A stretch of DNA of 43,135 nucleotides from Sinomonas susongensis (GCF_005877005.1 NZ_SSNH01000017.1:1-43135), one strand, 5' to 3'; positions 16,784 to 25,540 are shown, counted from the first letter of the stretch. The notes: generated by a model not told the origin, from the sequence alone. Made by a program: numbers and translations.

Positions 16784-17572
16784 ATGCCCGCCGAAACCGG
16801 CCCGAAGTCCAAAGTCCCCGCTGCCGAGAGCACGCTGCGCATCCTGCGCCTGCTCGCCTCCCGTCGGGGCCCCCAGCCCGCCGCGAGCATCGCGGCCGCG
16901 CTCGGGCTCCCACGATCGACCGTCTACCACCTCTTGGCCGTCATGGAGGAGAACGGCTTCGTCATGCACCTGCCCGAGGAGCGGCGGTACGGGCTCGGGA
17001 TCGGGGCCTTCGAGCTTTCAAGCGCCTATTCGCGCCAGGAGCCGCTCTCGCGCCTCGGGCGGCCCATGCTCGCCTCGCTCGTCGACACGATCGGCGAGAG
17101 CTCCCACCTCGCCGTCCTCCACGGGAGGGATGTCCTCTACATCGTGGAGGAGCGCGCCAAGAACCGCCCATCCCTCGTGACCGACGTCGGCGTCCGCCTC
17201 CCGAGCCACCTCACCGCGAGCGGCCGCGCGATCCTCGCTGCGCTTCCGAAGTCGCAGGTCCGAGCGCTCTACCCCAACGCCGCGGCGTTCAGCGAACGGA
17301 CGGAGGAGGGAGAGCACATCCGGAGCTACGCCGCGCTCCAGTCCGCGCTCGACCAGGTGCGCCAGCGCGGCTACGCCACGGAGGACGGCGAGGTGACGTC
17401 CGGATTCGCGTCCGTAGCCGCCGCGGTGAAGGATCATGCCGGCTGGCCGACGGCCGCGGTCGCCGTCACGTTCCTCGGCGAGAAGGTGCCGACGGACGAG
17501 CGCGACGAGCTCGCACAACAGGTCCTGGAGGTGGCGGCCGAGCTCTCGCACCGCATCTACGGGCGGGCCTGA
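16784..17572 (+). CDS. hutR: IclR family regulator, HutR-like
   Basis: A 262-residue IclR regulator. The winged HTH spans about 12-75 (PAAESTLRILRLLASRRGPQ, then ASIAAALGLPRSTVYHLLAV), followed by the effector-binding GAF-like domain with GESSHLAVLHGRDVLYIVEE, LPSHLTASGRAILAAL and a C-terminal VAVTFLGEK block. Actinobacterial hut genes are known to be controlled by IclR-type HutR (established in corynebacteria). The start at 16784 follows GAGGTG at a normal distance; the open frame upstream to 16550 covers the operators and is not coding. Position between permease and hutUH supports its role as the local histidine regulator, probably with urocanate or histidine as effector. Confidence 0.85.
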   Translation: MPAETGPKSKVPAAESTLRILRLLASRRGPQPAASIAAALGLPRSTVYHLLAVMEENGFVMHLPEERRYGLGIGAFELSSAYSRQEPLSRLGRPMLASLVDTIGESSHLAVLHGRDVLYIVEERAKNRPSLVTDVGVRLPSHLTASGRAILAALPKSQVRALYPNAAAFSERTEEGEHIRSYAALQSALDQVRQRGYATEDGEVTSGFASVAAAVKDHAGWPTAAVAVTFLGEKVPTDERDELAQQVLEVAAELSHRIYGRA

Positions 17573-17590
17573 TCTGCGGGGTGGACCAAG

Positions 17591-17604
17591 TCTGCAATCC
17601 CAGA
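17591..17604 (+). promoter_or_regulatory. HutR-like operator 3, upstream of hutU
   Basis: TCTGCAATCCCAGA matches the HutR box TCTGwwATwCCAGA at 12 of 14 positions, including the complete TCTG and CCAGA arms. It is 104 bases before the hutU start codon and 19 bases past the hutR stop. Confidence 0.65.
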
Positions 17605-17707
17605 CGGCTCCCCTCCCAAACCCCTGTCCCGGGGGATGCCGCACGAGGTCTCATGGTGGAAGAAGGTCCGAAACGGGCCAGCCTCCATCACCGACGCAGG
17701 AGTCACG

Positions 17708-19432
17708 ATGTCCACCACCGACCCGGCCCGCAAAGCCGACTTCACCACCGGCGCGCGCCCGGTCCGCGCCCCCCGCGGCACTGAGATCACCGCGAAATCC
17801 TGGCAGACCGAGGCGCCGATGCGGATGCTCATGAACAACCTCGACCCCGAGGTCGCGGAGCGCCCGGACGAGCTCGTCGTCTACGGCGGCACGGGCCGCG
17901 CCGCGCGCTCGTGGCAGGCTTTCGACGCGATCGTCGACACGCTGAAGGACATGGAAGACGACGAGACACTCCTCGTGCAATCCGGCAAGCCGGTGGGCGT
18001 GTTCCGCACCAACAAGTGGGCGCCCCGGGTGCTCATCGCGAACTCGAACCTCGTGGGTGACTGGGCGAACTGGCCCGAGTTCCGCCGCCTCGAGGCCGAG
18101 GGCCTGACGATGTACGGGCAGATGACCGCGGGTTCGTGGATCTACATCGGCACCCAGGGCATCCTGCAGGGCACCTACGAGACCTTCGCCGCGGTCGCGG
18201 CCAAGCTGCACGCCGAGGGCAGGACGGCCACCCCGACGCTCAAGGGCACGCTGACCCTCACCGGCGGGTGCGGCGGCATGGGCGGGGCCCAGCCACTGGC
18301 CGTGACCCTCAACGGCGGCGCCGTGCTGATCGTGGACGTGGACGAGGCGCGCCTCCGCCGCCGCGCCGGCAAGCGCTACTTGGACGAGGTCGAGACCGAT
18401 CTGGATGCCGCGCTCGCCAAGGTCGTCGAGGCCAAGGCCGAGGGCCGGGCGCTCTCTGTCGGATACGTCGGCAACGCCGCCGAGGTCTTCCCCGAGATCC
18501 TGCGCCGCCACCGGGCGGGCGAGCTCGCCGTGGACATCGTGACGGACCAGACCTCGGCGCACGATCCGCTCTCCTATCTCCCGAGCGAGTACACCGTGGA
18601 CCAGTGGCGGGCGGAGGCCGAGGCGGACCCCGACGGGTTCACGAAGAAGGCCCAGAACGCGATGGCCCGCCACGTCCAGGCCATGGTCGAGTTCCAGGAC
18701 GAGGGCGCCGAGGTGTTCGACTACGGCAACTCGATCCGCGACGAGGCCCGCAAGGGCGGCTACGAGCGCGCGTTCGCGTTCCCCGGGTTCGTCCCCGCGT
18801 ACATCCGGCCCCTGTTCTGCGAGGGCCTCGGGCCGTTCCGCTGGGTGGCCCTCTCCGGGGACCCCGAGGACATCAGGGTCACCGACCAGGCGATCAAGGA
18901 ACTCTTCCCCGAGAACGAGCACCTGCACCGGTGGATCGACGCCGCCGAGGAGTTCGTCGAGTTCGAGGGCCTGCCAGCCAGGATCTGCTGGCTCGGCTAC
19001 GGCGAGCGCCACAAGGCCGGCCTGCTGTTCAACCGGCTCGTGGCCGAGGGCAAGGTCAAGGCCCCAATCGTCATCGGACGCGACCACCTCGACTCCGGCT
19101 CCGTCGCCTCGCCCTATCGCGAGACCGAGGGCATGAAGGACGGCTCCGACGCCATCGCCGACTGGCCCCTGCTCAACGCTCTCACCGCCGCGTCCTCCGG
19201 GGCGACCTGGGTCTCGATCCACCACGGCGGCGGCGTCGGCATCGGCCGCTCCATCCACGCCGGCCAGGTTTCCGTGGCCGACGGAACCGAGCTGGCCGCC
19301 GCCAAGCTCACCGCACTGCTCACGAACGACCCGGGCATGGGTGTCATCCGGCACGTCGACGCCGGCTACGACCGCGCCGTCGAGGTCGCGGCCGAGCGCG
19401 GCGTCCGCATCCCCATGGCCCATCGACCGTAA
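17708..19432 (+). CDS. hutU: Urocanate hydratase
   Basis: A 574-residue urocanase that converts urocanate to imidazolonepropionate using tightly bound NAD+ as an electrophile. Family signatures: [33 protein letters not shown], the NAD-binding [20 protein letters not shown], and the C-terminal block [20 protein letters not shown] with [20 protein letters not shown]. The ATG at 17708 has AGGAGT 6-7 bases upstream; the longer frame from 17636 is rejected. Length is slightly above the usual 550-560 because of a short N-terminal extension. First structural gene after hutR, and 105 bases before hutH. Confidence 0.97.
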   Translation: MSTTDPARKADFTTGARPVRAPRGTEITAKSWQTEAPMRMLMNNLDPEVAERPDELVVYGGTGRAARSWQAFDAIVDTLKDMEDDETLLVQSGKPVGVFRTNKWAPRVLIANSNLVGDWANWPEFRRLEAEGLTMYGQMTAGSWIYIGTQGILQGTYETFAAVAAKLHAEGRTATPTLKGTLTLTGGCGGMGGAQPLAVTLNGGAVLIVDVDEARLRRRAGKRYLDEVETDLDAALAKVVEAKAEGRALSVGYVGNAAEVFPEILRRHRAGELAVDIVTDQTSAHDPLSYLPSEYTVDQWRAEAEADPDGFTKKAQNAMARHVQAMVEFQDEGAEVFDYGNSIRDEARKGGYERAFAFPGFVPAYIRPLFCEGLGPFRWVALSGDPEDIRVTDQAIKELFPENEHLHRWIDAAEEFVEFEGLPARICWLGYGERHKAGLLFNRLVAEGKVKAPIVIGRDHLDSGSVASPYRETEGMKDGSDAIADWPLLNALTAASSGATWVSIHHGGGVGIGRSIHAGQVSVADGTELAAAKLTALLTNDPGMGVIRHVDAGYDRAVEVAAERGVRIPMAHRP

Positions 19433-19451
19433 CGACTCTCGCCTTCCCATT

Positions 19452-19511
19452 CGCCACAACTCAGCGCCGCCTCGACCCTCAACGAGTCGAAAGGCGCCGC
19501 GAGTTGTGGCG
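19452..19511 (+). repeat. 60-base nested inverted repeat between hutU and hutH
   Basis: Outer arms CGCCACAACTC (19452-19462) and GAGTTGTGGCG (19501-19511) are perfectly complementary over 11 bp. Inside are GCGCC/GGCGC (19464-19468, 19493-19497) and TCGAC/GTCGA (19472-19476, 19486-19490). The RNA could fold into one long interrupted stem. No T-run follows, and the hutH ribosome-binding site lies about 15 bases beyond. It may be an mRNA-stabilising or attenuating structure, or a palindromic interspersed element. Confidence 0.7.
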
Positions 19512-19537
19512 GATCGGACCGTACCCCAGGAAACGAC

Positions 19538-21139
19538 ATGACTCTTACCGCTGCCGAAACCGGCCTCCCCACCCAAGTCACCCTCTCGACGCGCGGCCTC
19601 ACGGCGGCGGACGTCGTAGCGGTCGCCCGCCACGGTGCGGCCGTCTCCATCGCTCCCGAGGCGCTAGCCGAGGTTGCGCGCGTCCGCGCCCACGTCGAGG
19701 AGCTCGCGGCGAGTGAGACCCCCGCCTACGGCATCTCGACCGGCTTCGGCGCCCTCGCGAACCGCCATATCCCGCAGGAGCTGCGGACGCAGCTGCAGAA
19801 GTCGCTCATCCGCAGCCACGCTGCTGGGATGGGTCCTGCCGTGGAGCCGGAAGTCGTGCGTGCGCTCATGCTGCTCCGGGCCAAGACACTGGCCTCCGGT
19901 CGGACCGGTGTGCGCCCAGTGGTCCTTGAGACCTTCGTCAAGCTCCTCAATGCCGGGATCGCCCCGGTGGTCCGCGAGTTCGGTTCGCTGGGCTGCTCGG
20001 GCGACCTTGCGCCGCTCAGCCATGTCGCCCTTGTGCTCATGGGCGAGGGCGAGGCGGTGGGCCCGGACGGTGAGCAGTTCGGCGGCCAGGGCCAGCGGCC
20101 GACAGCCCAGCTGCTCGCCGAGCACGGCATCGAGCCGGTGACCCTGGCCGAGAAGGAGGGCCTCGCGCTCGTCAACGGCACTGAGGGCATGCTCGGCATG
20201 CTGCTCATGGCACTCCACGATCTCGATGCGCTCGTGAAGACCGCGGACGTCACGGCGGCCCTGTCGGTGGACGGTCTCATGGGAACCGACCAGGTCTTCC
20301 TGCCCGAGCTTCACGAGCCGCTCCGGCCGCATCCGGGCCAGGTCGCCTCGGCGGCGAATATTCTCGCCGTCCTGCGGGATTCCAAGATCGTCGAGTCGCA
20401 CAAGGTCGGCGACAGCCGCGTCCAGGACGCGTACTCGCTGCGCTGCGCGCCGCAGGTCGCGGGCGCCGTGCGGGACACGATTGCGCACGCACGGACCGTC
20501 GCCGAGCGCGAGCTTGCTGCGGCTATCGACAATCCCGTGGTCCTGCCGGACGGGCGCGTGAGCTCGAACGGCAACTTCCACGGCGCCCCGGTCGCGTATG
20601 TGCTCGACTTCCTCGCGATCGCCGCGGCCGACCTCGCCTCGATGGCCGAGCGGCGTACCGACCGCATGCTCGATCCTGCCCGCTCGCACGGGCTCCCGGC
20701 GTTCCTCGCGGACGATCCCGGTGTCGATTCCGGCCTCATGATCGCGCAGTACACGCAGGCCGGCCTCGTCTCCGACCTCAAGCGGCTCGCGGTCCCGGCG
20801 TCGGTCGATTCGATCCCGAGCTCCGCGATGCAGGAGGACCACGTCTCGATGGGCTGGCACGCGGCCCGGAAGCTCCGCAAGGCGGTCGAGAACCTGCGCC
20901 GGGTCCTCGCCATCGAGCTCGTGACGGCGGCTCGCGCGATCGACATCAGGACGGTGTCGTCCGACGGCGCGCTCGTCCCGGGCCCGGGCGGCGCGGCCGC
21001 GATCGAGGTGCTCCGGCGCACGGTGCCGGGCCCCGGCGTCGACCGTTTCATGTCTCCCGAGCTCGAGGAGGCGTACCGGGTGCTGGCAGACGGCGAGCTG
21101 CTCGCGGCTGTGGAAGCCGCGGTCGGGGGCCTCCGCTAG
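19538..21139 (+). CDS. hutH: Histidine ammonia-lyase
   Basis: A 533-residue lyase that deaminates L-histidine to urocanate. The MIO prosthetic group forms from the internal triad in REFGSLGCSGDLAPLSH; the triad is Cys-Ser-Gly rather than the textbook Ala-Ser-Gly, as in some actinobacterial histidases. Other family features are AYGISTGFGALANRHIP, VNGTEGMLGMLLMALHDLDA, QDAYSLRCAPQVAGAV and VDSIPSSAMQEDHVSMGW. A CAGGA sequence precedes the ATG at 19538. Together with hutU it carries out the first two steps of histidine degradation. Confidence 0.97.
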   Translation: MTLTAAETGLPTQVTLSTRGLTAADVVAVARHGAAVSIAPEALAEVARVRAHVEELAASETPAYGISTGFGALANRHIPQELRTQLQKSLIRSHAAGMGPAVEPEVVRALMLLRAKTLASGRTGVRPVVLETFVKLLNAGIAPVVREFGSLGCSGDLAPLSHVALVLMGEGEAVGPDGEQFGGQGQRPTAQLLAEHGIEPVTLAEKEGLALVNGTEGMLGMLLMALHDLDALVKTADVTAALSVDGLMGTDQVFLPELHEPLRPHPGQVASAANILAVLRDSKIVESHKVGDSRVQDAYSLRCAPQVAGAVRDTIAHARTVAERELAAAIDNPVVLPDGRVSSNGNFHGAPVAYVLDFLAIAAADLASMAERRTDRMLDPARSHGLPAFLADDPGVDSGLMIAQYTQAGLVSDLKRLAVPASVDSIPSSAMQEDHVSMGWHAARKLRKAVENLRRVLAIELVTAARAIDIRTVSSDGALVPGPGGAAAIEVLRRTVPGPGVDRFMSPELEEAYRVLADGELLAAVEAAVGGLR

Positions 21140-21155
21140 GCCAGCGCGCCTCCGC

Positions 21156-21187
21156 ACCGGGGGCGGCCTGCAAAGGCCTCCCCCGGT
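21156..21187 (+). terminator. Hairpin terminator after hutH
   Basis: ACCGGGGG-C-GGCCT pairs with AGGCC-T-CCCCCGGT around a GCAA loop (13 pairs, one mismatch), starting 17 bases past the hutH stop. No T-run, as is common for actinobacterial terminators. Confidence 0.7.
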
Positions 21188-21360
21188 CCGGAGAGGTGGT
21201 CCGACCACAGCGTTGGAGAAGTGCACAACAGCTACCTCGAAACATCGGCGGAGTCCACATAGCGACGCGCCAAGGGAACCGATAGAAACATAGAGTCCGC
21301 AATGGCGCGGATCACAATGGCACTAGAACAGGGCCAGATTTCACGAAGGGGTTAGGGAAA

Positions 21361-21597
21361 ATGAAGGCACGCGGGGCAGTACTCACCAGGCGGAGCGCAC
21401 ACCAGGCGCCGCTCGCGGACTGGACGGAACTGCGCGCCGAGGATCCAGTCGAAATCGTGAAGCACGCCCAGGTCGTGGCCACCGGGCGGGTCGAAGAGGT
21501 CTCGCTCAGTGGGAACGTGCTGTGGCTCATGGCCGAGGGCGCAGAGGCGCGCCGGCTCTTCCTCAAGTCTGACGGCGTTCTCGTACGCCGAGCCTAG
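21361..21597 (+). CDS. Small conserved hypothetical protein
   Basis: A 78-residue protein with no known domain. It has a basic N-terminus (MKARGAVLTRRSAHQAPLAD), a probable small beta-rich core (DPVEIVKHAQVVATGRVEEV, then SGNVLWLMAEGAEARRLFLK) and ends DGVLVRRA. The pattern of short beta strands resembles small SH3-like or Hfq-like folds, but this is only an impression. GGGGTTAGGG provides a possible ribosome-binding site. It sits alone between the terminator of hutUH and a strong hairpin before hutG, so it is probably monocistronic. The 221 bases upstream hold no other gene that I can see. Confidence 0.6.
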   Translation: MKARGAVLTRRSAHQAPLADWTELRAEDPVEIVKHAQVVATGRVEEVSLSGNVLWLMAEGAEARRLFLKSDGVLVRRA

Positions 21598-21640
21598 AGT
21601 TCCCTCGCTCGCAACAGGGAATGCCGGCACCGCCGGCGAA

Positions 21641-21680
21641 CACTGGGGCCCCGCACCGATGACGGTGCGGGGCCCCAGTG
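21641..21680. terminator. Perfect 17-bp bidirectional hairpin
   Basis: CACTGGGGCCCCGCACC (21641-21657) and GGTGCGGGGCCCCAGTG (21664-21680) form a perfect 17-bp stem with a 6-base loop. It lies between the convergent 78-residue gene and hutG and could terminate both. No T-run on either side. Confidence 0.8.
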
Positions 21681-21743
21681 CGTCAGACGCCGATCCGCGC
21701 GCCGGCAGCGCTCAGGCTGCTCGGTGCCCCAACCGGGCGAGGC

Positions 21744-22742
21744 TCAGGCCAGGATGGTGTCCACGAGGCGTGCGGCGACCCGGGCGGTGCGGGCGTCCAG
21801 ATCGTAGGTCGGATTGAGCTCGGCGAGGTCCGCGTGCAGGAGCTTCCCGCTTGCCGCGACACGCCTGACGACGGCGATGATCACCTCGAGCGGCACGCCC
21901 AGCGCGGCGGGTGCGGACACACCGGGGGCGACGGCGGCCGGCAGGACGTCCAGGTCGATCGTGAGGTAGACCGCGTCGAGTCCCTCGAGGAAGTCCTCGA
22001 CGAAGGATTCGGCCGTCTCGCGCGTCGCGTACTCGTCGAGGAGGTAGCGCACACCCAGCTCTTCTGCGCGTCGGAACAGGGCGAGCGTGTTGTTGGGGCG
22101 GGAGATGCCGACCACGGCGTACTCGAGCGTGCGGCCGGCGGCCGCTTCCGCTCGGGCCATCTGGAGGAACGGAGTGCCGGAACTCGCCCGGTCCTCGGCT
22201 CGAAGGTCGAAGTGGGCGTCGAGGTTCAGGACGCCGACCCGGACGTCGGACGTGCGTTCGGTGTCGGCGACGCCGAGGTAGCTCGCGAAAGCCGTCTCGT
22301 GCCCGCCGCCGAGCGTCACGGTGAGGGCACCGGCGTCGAGAAGGGACGCAATCGCCTCCCCGCAGCGCTCCTGTCCGCCCTCGAGGTCGCCAGGCGCGCC
22401 TTCCCGTCCGGTCTCGACCACGACGTCGCCCGCGTCGAACACCTCCCGTTCGAGGTGGAAGGCGAGCGGTCCGAGGGCAGCGCGAATGGCCGCCGGCGCC
22501 TTCGCAGCCCCGACCCTCCCCTTGTTGCGGCGGACGCCCTCGTCGGAACGGAAGCCGAGCAGCACGCCGGGCCTCCGTCCGCTCGCCTCCGCGGCCGACA
22601 CCGCGTCGGCGAGTCCAGGCCCCGTGCAGGGCCGAACAGCCTGCCACCAGCGGCGATGCTCCGGGCCCTCGCCGTCATGGCGCCCGGACCATGGGGCGGG
22701 CTCGAGGTCTATGGGCAGGGCGAGGGAGGAGGTGTCGTTCAT
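21744..22742 (-). CDS. hutG: Formimidoylglutamase
   Basis: A 332-residue arginase/agmatinase-family hydrolase that splits N-formimidoyl-L-glutamate to glutamate and formamide, the last step of the shorter histidine pathway. Manganese-binding motifs are TLGGGHETAFASYLG, NLDAHFDLRA and TIDLDVLPAAVAPGVS. The GxGGGH and DxHxD motifs together with SSGTPFLQM fit HutG. The ATG at 22742 begins MNDTSSLALP; the frame stays open to 22814. It is separated from hutUH by two hairpins and is on the opposite strand, and I found no HutR-like box upstream, so it may be under separate control. Confidence 0.92.
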   Translation of the reverse strand: MNDTSSLALPIDLEPAPWSGRHDGEGPEHRRWWQAVRPCTGPGLADAVSAAEASGRRPGVLLGFRSDEGVRRNKGRVGAAKAPAAIRAALGPLAFHLEREVFDAGDVVVETGREGAPGDLEGGQERCGEAIASLLDAGALTVTLGGGHETAFASYLGVADTERTSDVRVGVLNLDAHFDLRAEDRASSGTPFLQMARAEAAAGRTLEYAVVGISRPNNTLALFRRAEELGVRYLLDEYATRETAESFVEDFLEGLDAVYLTIDLDVLPAAVAPGVSAPAALGVPLEVIIAVVRRVAASGKLLHADLAELNPTYDLDARTARVAARLVDTILA

Positions 22743-22825
22743 CCCAACAGCACATCGCACCCGGCGCCCAATACGCCAGTGTTCGGCGGAAGAGATGTCT
22801 CGACCGCCGGACACAGTGGCTCGGC

Positions 22826-22843
22826 GGGGCCGTCGGAGGCCCC
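22826..22843 (-). terminator. Hairpin downstream of the NCS2 permease
   Basis: GGGGCC and GGCCCC around a 6-base loop, 13 bases past the permease stop codon on the minus strand. Short but GC-only. Confidence 0.45.
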
Positions 22844-22856
22844 GGCCCCAGCTAGA

Positions 22857-24311
22857 TCAGAACCCGAGCGCCTGCTCGATGGGCCCCAGCGCGAAGAACA
22901 GGAGGAATGCCGCGGCGACCGCCCACATGAGGGGGTGGATCTCCTTGGCCCGGCCCTGGAACATCCGCACCAGCACGTAGCTGATGAAGCCGGCGCCCAG
23001 GCCATTCGCGATCGAGTACGTGAACGGCATGAGGGCGATCGTGAGGAACGCGGGGATGGAGATCCCGACGTCCGCCCAGTCGATCTTCGTGACCTGCTGG
23101 AACATGAGGAAGCCGACCACGACGAGCGCAGGGGCGACAGCCTCGAACGGGACGAGGTTGATGAGCGGCGTCAGGAACATGGCAATGAGGAGCATGACGC
23201 CGGTGACGACCGAGGCGAGGCCCGTGCGGGCGCCCTCCCCGATGCCCGCGCCGGACTCGACGAAGATCTGGTTGGACGAGATCGAGGAGCCGCCGCCCGC
23301 GATCGCACCGAAGGCGTCGACGAGGAGGACCCGGTCGACGTTGGGGATGTTGCCCTCGGCGTCGATGGTGCCGGCCTCGCGGGCGAGTCCGACCATGGTG
23401 CCCATCGCGTCGAAGAAGATGCTCAGCAGGATCACGAAGGCCATGAGGATCGCGGCGAGCGGACCGAGGTGCGCGAAGGCGCCGATGGGGTTGGCCTGGC
23501 CGATGAGGCTGAGGTCGATCGGCTGCACGTTCCCGAGGCCGGGGACGACGAGCGACCAGCCGGCAGGGTTCGCCTTCTGGCCCGGCGCTACGCTCGGGCC
23601 GATATGGAAGACGAGCTCGAGGATGTTGGCGAGGATGGTCGCGCCGATGATGCCGATGAGGATCGCGCCGCGCACGCGGCGGACCATGAGGGCGATCGTC
23701 AGGATGAGGCCGACGACGAACACGAGGGTGGGCCAGCCGATGAGGCGGCTGTCGACCCCGAGGCCGAGCGGGACCGTGGTGCCGGCCGCGTCGGGGAGGC
23801 GTCGCACGAAGCCCGCGTCGACGAGGCCGATGAGCGCGATGAAGAGGCCGATGCCCACGACGATCGCCGTCTTGAGCCCTTCGGGGACCGCCCTGAACAC
23901 CGCGGTGCGGAAGCCCGTGAGGACGAGGATGAACATCACGATGCCGGCGACGACGACGATGCCCATCATGTCCGGCCACGTGACCCCGGGATGGGTGGCG
24001 ATCGTGACAGCAACGAAGGCGTTGACGCCGAGGCCGGTCGCGAGCGCGAACGGGTGCTTGGCCCACACGCCCATGAGGATCGTGAGGACGCCGGCGACCA
24101 GAGCCGTAGCGGCGGCGACGCGGGGAATCCCGAGCGTGTGGCCGGCAGAGTCTGCCCCTGACAGGATCAGGGGGTTGAGGACGACGATGTAGCTCAGCGC
24201 GAAGAAAGTCGCGAGGCCGCCGCGGATCTCGCGGCCCACGCTCGATCCGCGGTCCGTTATCTTGAAGTACCGGTCAATCGCACTGGTCGACACAGTGGTG
24301 GTTGTCGACAT
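22857..24311 (-). CDS. NCS2/AzgA family purine permease
   Basis: A 484-residue membrane transporter of the AzgA-type adenine/guanine/hypoxanthine permeases. Family features: DRYFKITDRGSSVGREIRGG at the N-terminus, ATFFALSYIVVLNPLIL, ATGLGVNAFVAV, and the conserved FVILLSIFFDAMGTMVGLAR, then the SSISSNQIFVESGAGIGEGA block. About 12 to 14 helices. An AAGGGG site precedes the ATG at 24311; the upstream frame to 24470 is antisense to the next gene and rejected. Its neighbour hutG is on the same strand 114 bases downstream with a hairpin between, so cotranscription is uncertain. Specificity within purines cannot be read from the sequence. Confidence 0.92.
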   Translation of the reverse strand: MSTTTTVSTSAIDRYFKITDRGSSVGREIRGGLATFFALSYIVVLNPLILSGADSAGHTLGIPRVAAATALVAGVLTILMGVWAKHPFALATGLGVNAFVAVTIATHPGVTWPDMMGIVVVAGIVMFILVLTGFRTAVFRAVPEGLKTAIVVGIGLFIALIGLVDAGFVRRLPDAAGTTVPLGLGVDSRLIGWPTLVFVVGLILTIALMVRRVRGAILIGIIGATILANILELVFHIGPSVAPGQKANPAGWSLVVPGLGNVQPIDLSLIGQANPIGAFAHLGPLAAILMAFVILLSIFFDAMGTMVGLAREAGTIDAEGNIPNVDRVLLVDAFGAIAGGGSSISSNQIFVESGAGIGEGARTGLASVVTGVMLLIAMFLTPLINLVPFEAVAPALVVVGFLMFQQVTKIDWADVGISIPAFLTIALMPFTYSIANGLGAGFISYVLVRMFQGRAKEIHPLMWAVAAAFLLFFALGPIEQALGF

Positions 24312-24397
24312 AGGGGTCCCCTTGGCTCGGTGGGAGGAATTTGTGGATATGGTAGCGCCTTGTGCACGTGTCCCTGCGCGAACCCGCGGCAAATGTG

Positions 24398-24811
24398 ATG
24401 GACAACTCTGAAACTGCAGGGTGGAGAAGATTGCTTCGGGGGGTAGCCCCGGCTTTCTTCTCGGGTGCACTTCTGGCTTTGCTGCTCGTGCTCGCCACCG
24501 CGAGCACGAGCGCGGCTGACCCCGGCCACGCTGCAGACGCCGGCCGGACCGCGCCGTCGGCCGTGGCCCAGTCGCCGATCACGCCCTCGGCGCCCGGAAA
24601 CAGCCCCGCCGTCCCCGGGATGCAGCCAGCGGCTCCGGGGGCGTCCCAGACCCCTCCTGCAGCGCCGCCGGCACCGGGCGACCCGATGACCTGGGTCTTC
24701 ATCGTGTTCGGGGTGCTCGGCGTCGCGCTTCTCATCGGTTGGGCCGTGCTCGCGCGTCGAGCGGCCGACGGCGAGCCTGAGGATTCAGCGGGCGGCGACA
24801 AGGCCGTTTGA
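24398..24811 (+). CDS. Small Pro/Ala-rich protein with two membrane segments
   Basis: A protein of 137 residues (149 if it starts at GTG 24362). An N-terminal hydrophobic helix (GVAPAFFSGALLALLLVLAT) could be a signal peptide or anchor; a long Pro/Ala/Gly/Ser-rich segment follows (about 40-95), then a second helix (MTWVFIVFGVLGVALLIGWA) and a short acidic tail ending GGDKAV. No recognised domain. Neither possible start has a Shine-Dalgarno. The 3' end overlaps the convergent flavoprotein gene by 27 bases. It is divergent from the purine permease. Confidence 0.6.
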   Translation: MDNSETAGWRRLLRGVAPAFFSGALLALLLVLATASTSAADPGHAADAGRTAPSAVAQSPITPSAPGNSPAVPGMQPAAPGASQTPPAAPPAPGDPMTWVFIVFGVLGVALLIGWAVLARRAADGEPEDSAGGDKAV

Positions 24812-25384
24812 CGGACGGCCCGCAACGGCCGCGACCGCCTTGCCGACGGCCTTCGCCTGCCGAAGCAGCTCGCGCGTCGACGGCGACGACAGGTCCGCGA
24901 CGCCGATGAGGAAGAGGCCGATCCCGGCGAGCTCCTGCACGAGGGTCTCCCCGAGCGAGAACCCCAGTTCCGCGAGGAACCGGCGGAACTGGTTGTGCGC
25001 ACACCGGGTGAGCACGACGGCATCGGCGAAGATGACGCCGTTCTCGGTCCGGACTGCCCACCGGAATTTGGCCTTGGCCTCGGGCCGCTCGACGAGGGCA
25101 AGGTGCTGGGCGCTCACCGTGGCCCTGACGTCGAGGCCGAGGCTCGTGACGTGGTTGCGCAGGTGGCGCATGACCTGGAGGTACTCCGCAGAGTCGTCCG
25201 AGGACAGGTCCGTGACGCGCAGGGCGGTGGTCATCGTGCTCGGAGCGCCGGACTCGAGGCCGTGCACCGTCACCGTCTGGATGCCCCGCCGGCTGAGCTC
25301 GCCCGCCACGGCAAGACCGGAGAGCCCGGTGCCGATCACCACCGCGGTGGTCGATTCCGACGTGGCCGGCAGCGACGTGGACAC
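24785..25384 (-). CDS. Compact flavoprotein-like protein with Rossmann motif
   Basis: A 199-residue protein with a dinucleotide-binding start, AVVIGTGLSGLAVAGELSRR, then a region with VVLTRCAHNQFRRFL and a C-terminal block GLFLIGVADLSSPSTRELLR leading into a helix rich in Ala and Val. This order (GxGxxG at the start, a G-x-F-x-I-G-x-A-D motif near the end) is that of FAD-dependent pyridine-nucleotide oxidoreductases, but the whole protein is about half the normal length and lacks a visible second nucleotide-binding motif. The GTG at 25384 is chosen because GGAGGAGA lies about 8 bases upstream. Function unknown; it may be a minimal flavoprotein or a decayed one. Confidence 0.6.
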   Translation of the reverse strand: MSTSLPATSESTTAVVIGTGLSGLAVAGELSRRGIQTVTVHGLESGAPSTMTTALRVTDLSSDDSAEYLQVMRHLRNHVTSLGLDVRATVSAQHLALVERPEAKAKFRWAVRTENGVIFADAVVLTRCAHNQFRRFLAELGFSLGETLVQELAGIGLFLIGVADLSSPSTRELLRQAKAVGKAVAAVAGRPSNGLVAAR

Positions 25385-25540
25385 AGGTCGACTCTCCTCC
25401 GTTTGTCGGGCAAAAGGTCTCGCGTGCGTCGTCCCCCGGGGAAGCACCCTCGGAAGACTACCCGGATTCCCGACGGACCGGTAGGCCGTCCCACCCGCAC
25501 ACCCGCCAGCGCGGCCCGCCGTCGTCGGAGCTTGACCAGC

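Noticed and set aside
17651-19633. 660-codon open frame antisense to hutU
   Set aside because: Runs through hutU and the nested inverted repeat; composition biased and without recognisable motifs.
22743-22856. HutR operator upstream of hutG
   Set aside because: No sequence resembling TCTGwwATwCCAGA was found in this gap.
21678-24161. 827-codon open frame on the plus strand
   Set aside because: It is antisense to hutG and the purine permease, crosses their intergenic hairpin, is very rich in Arg, Glu, Asp and His, and resembles no family. It is a product of high GC at third codon positions.
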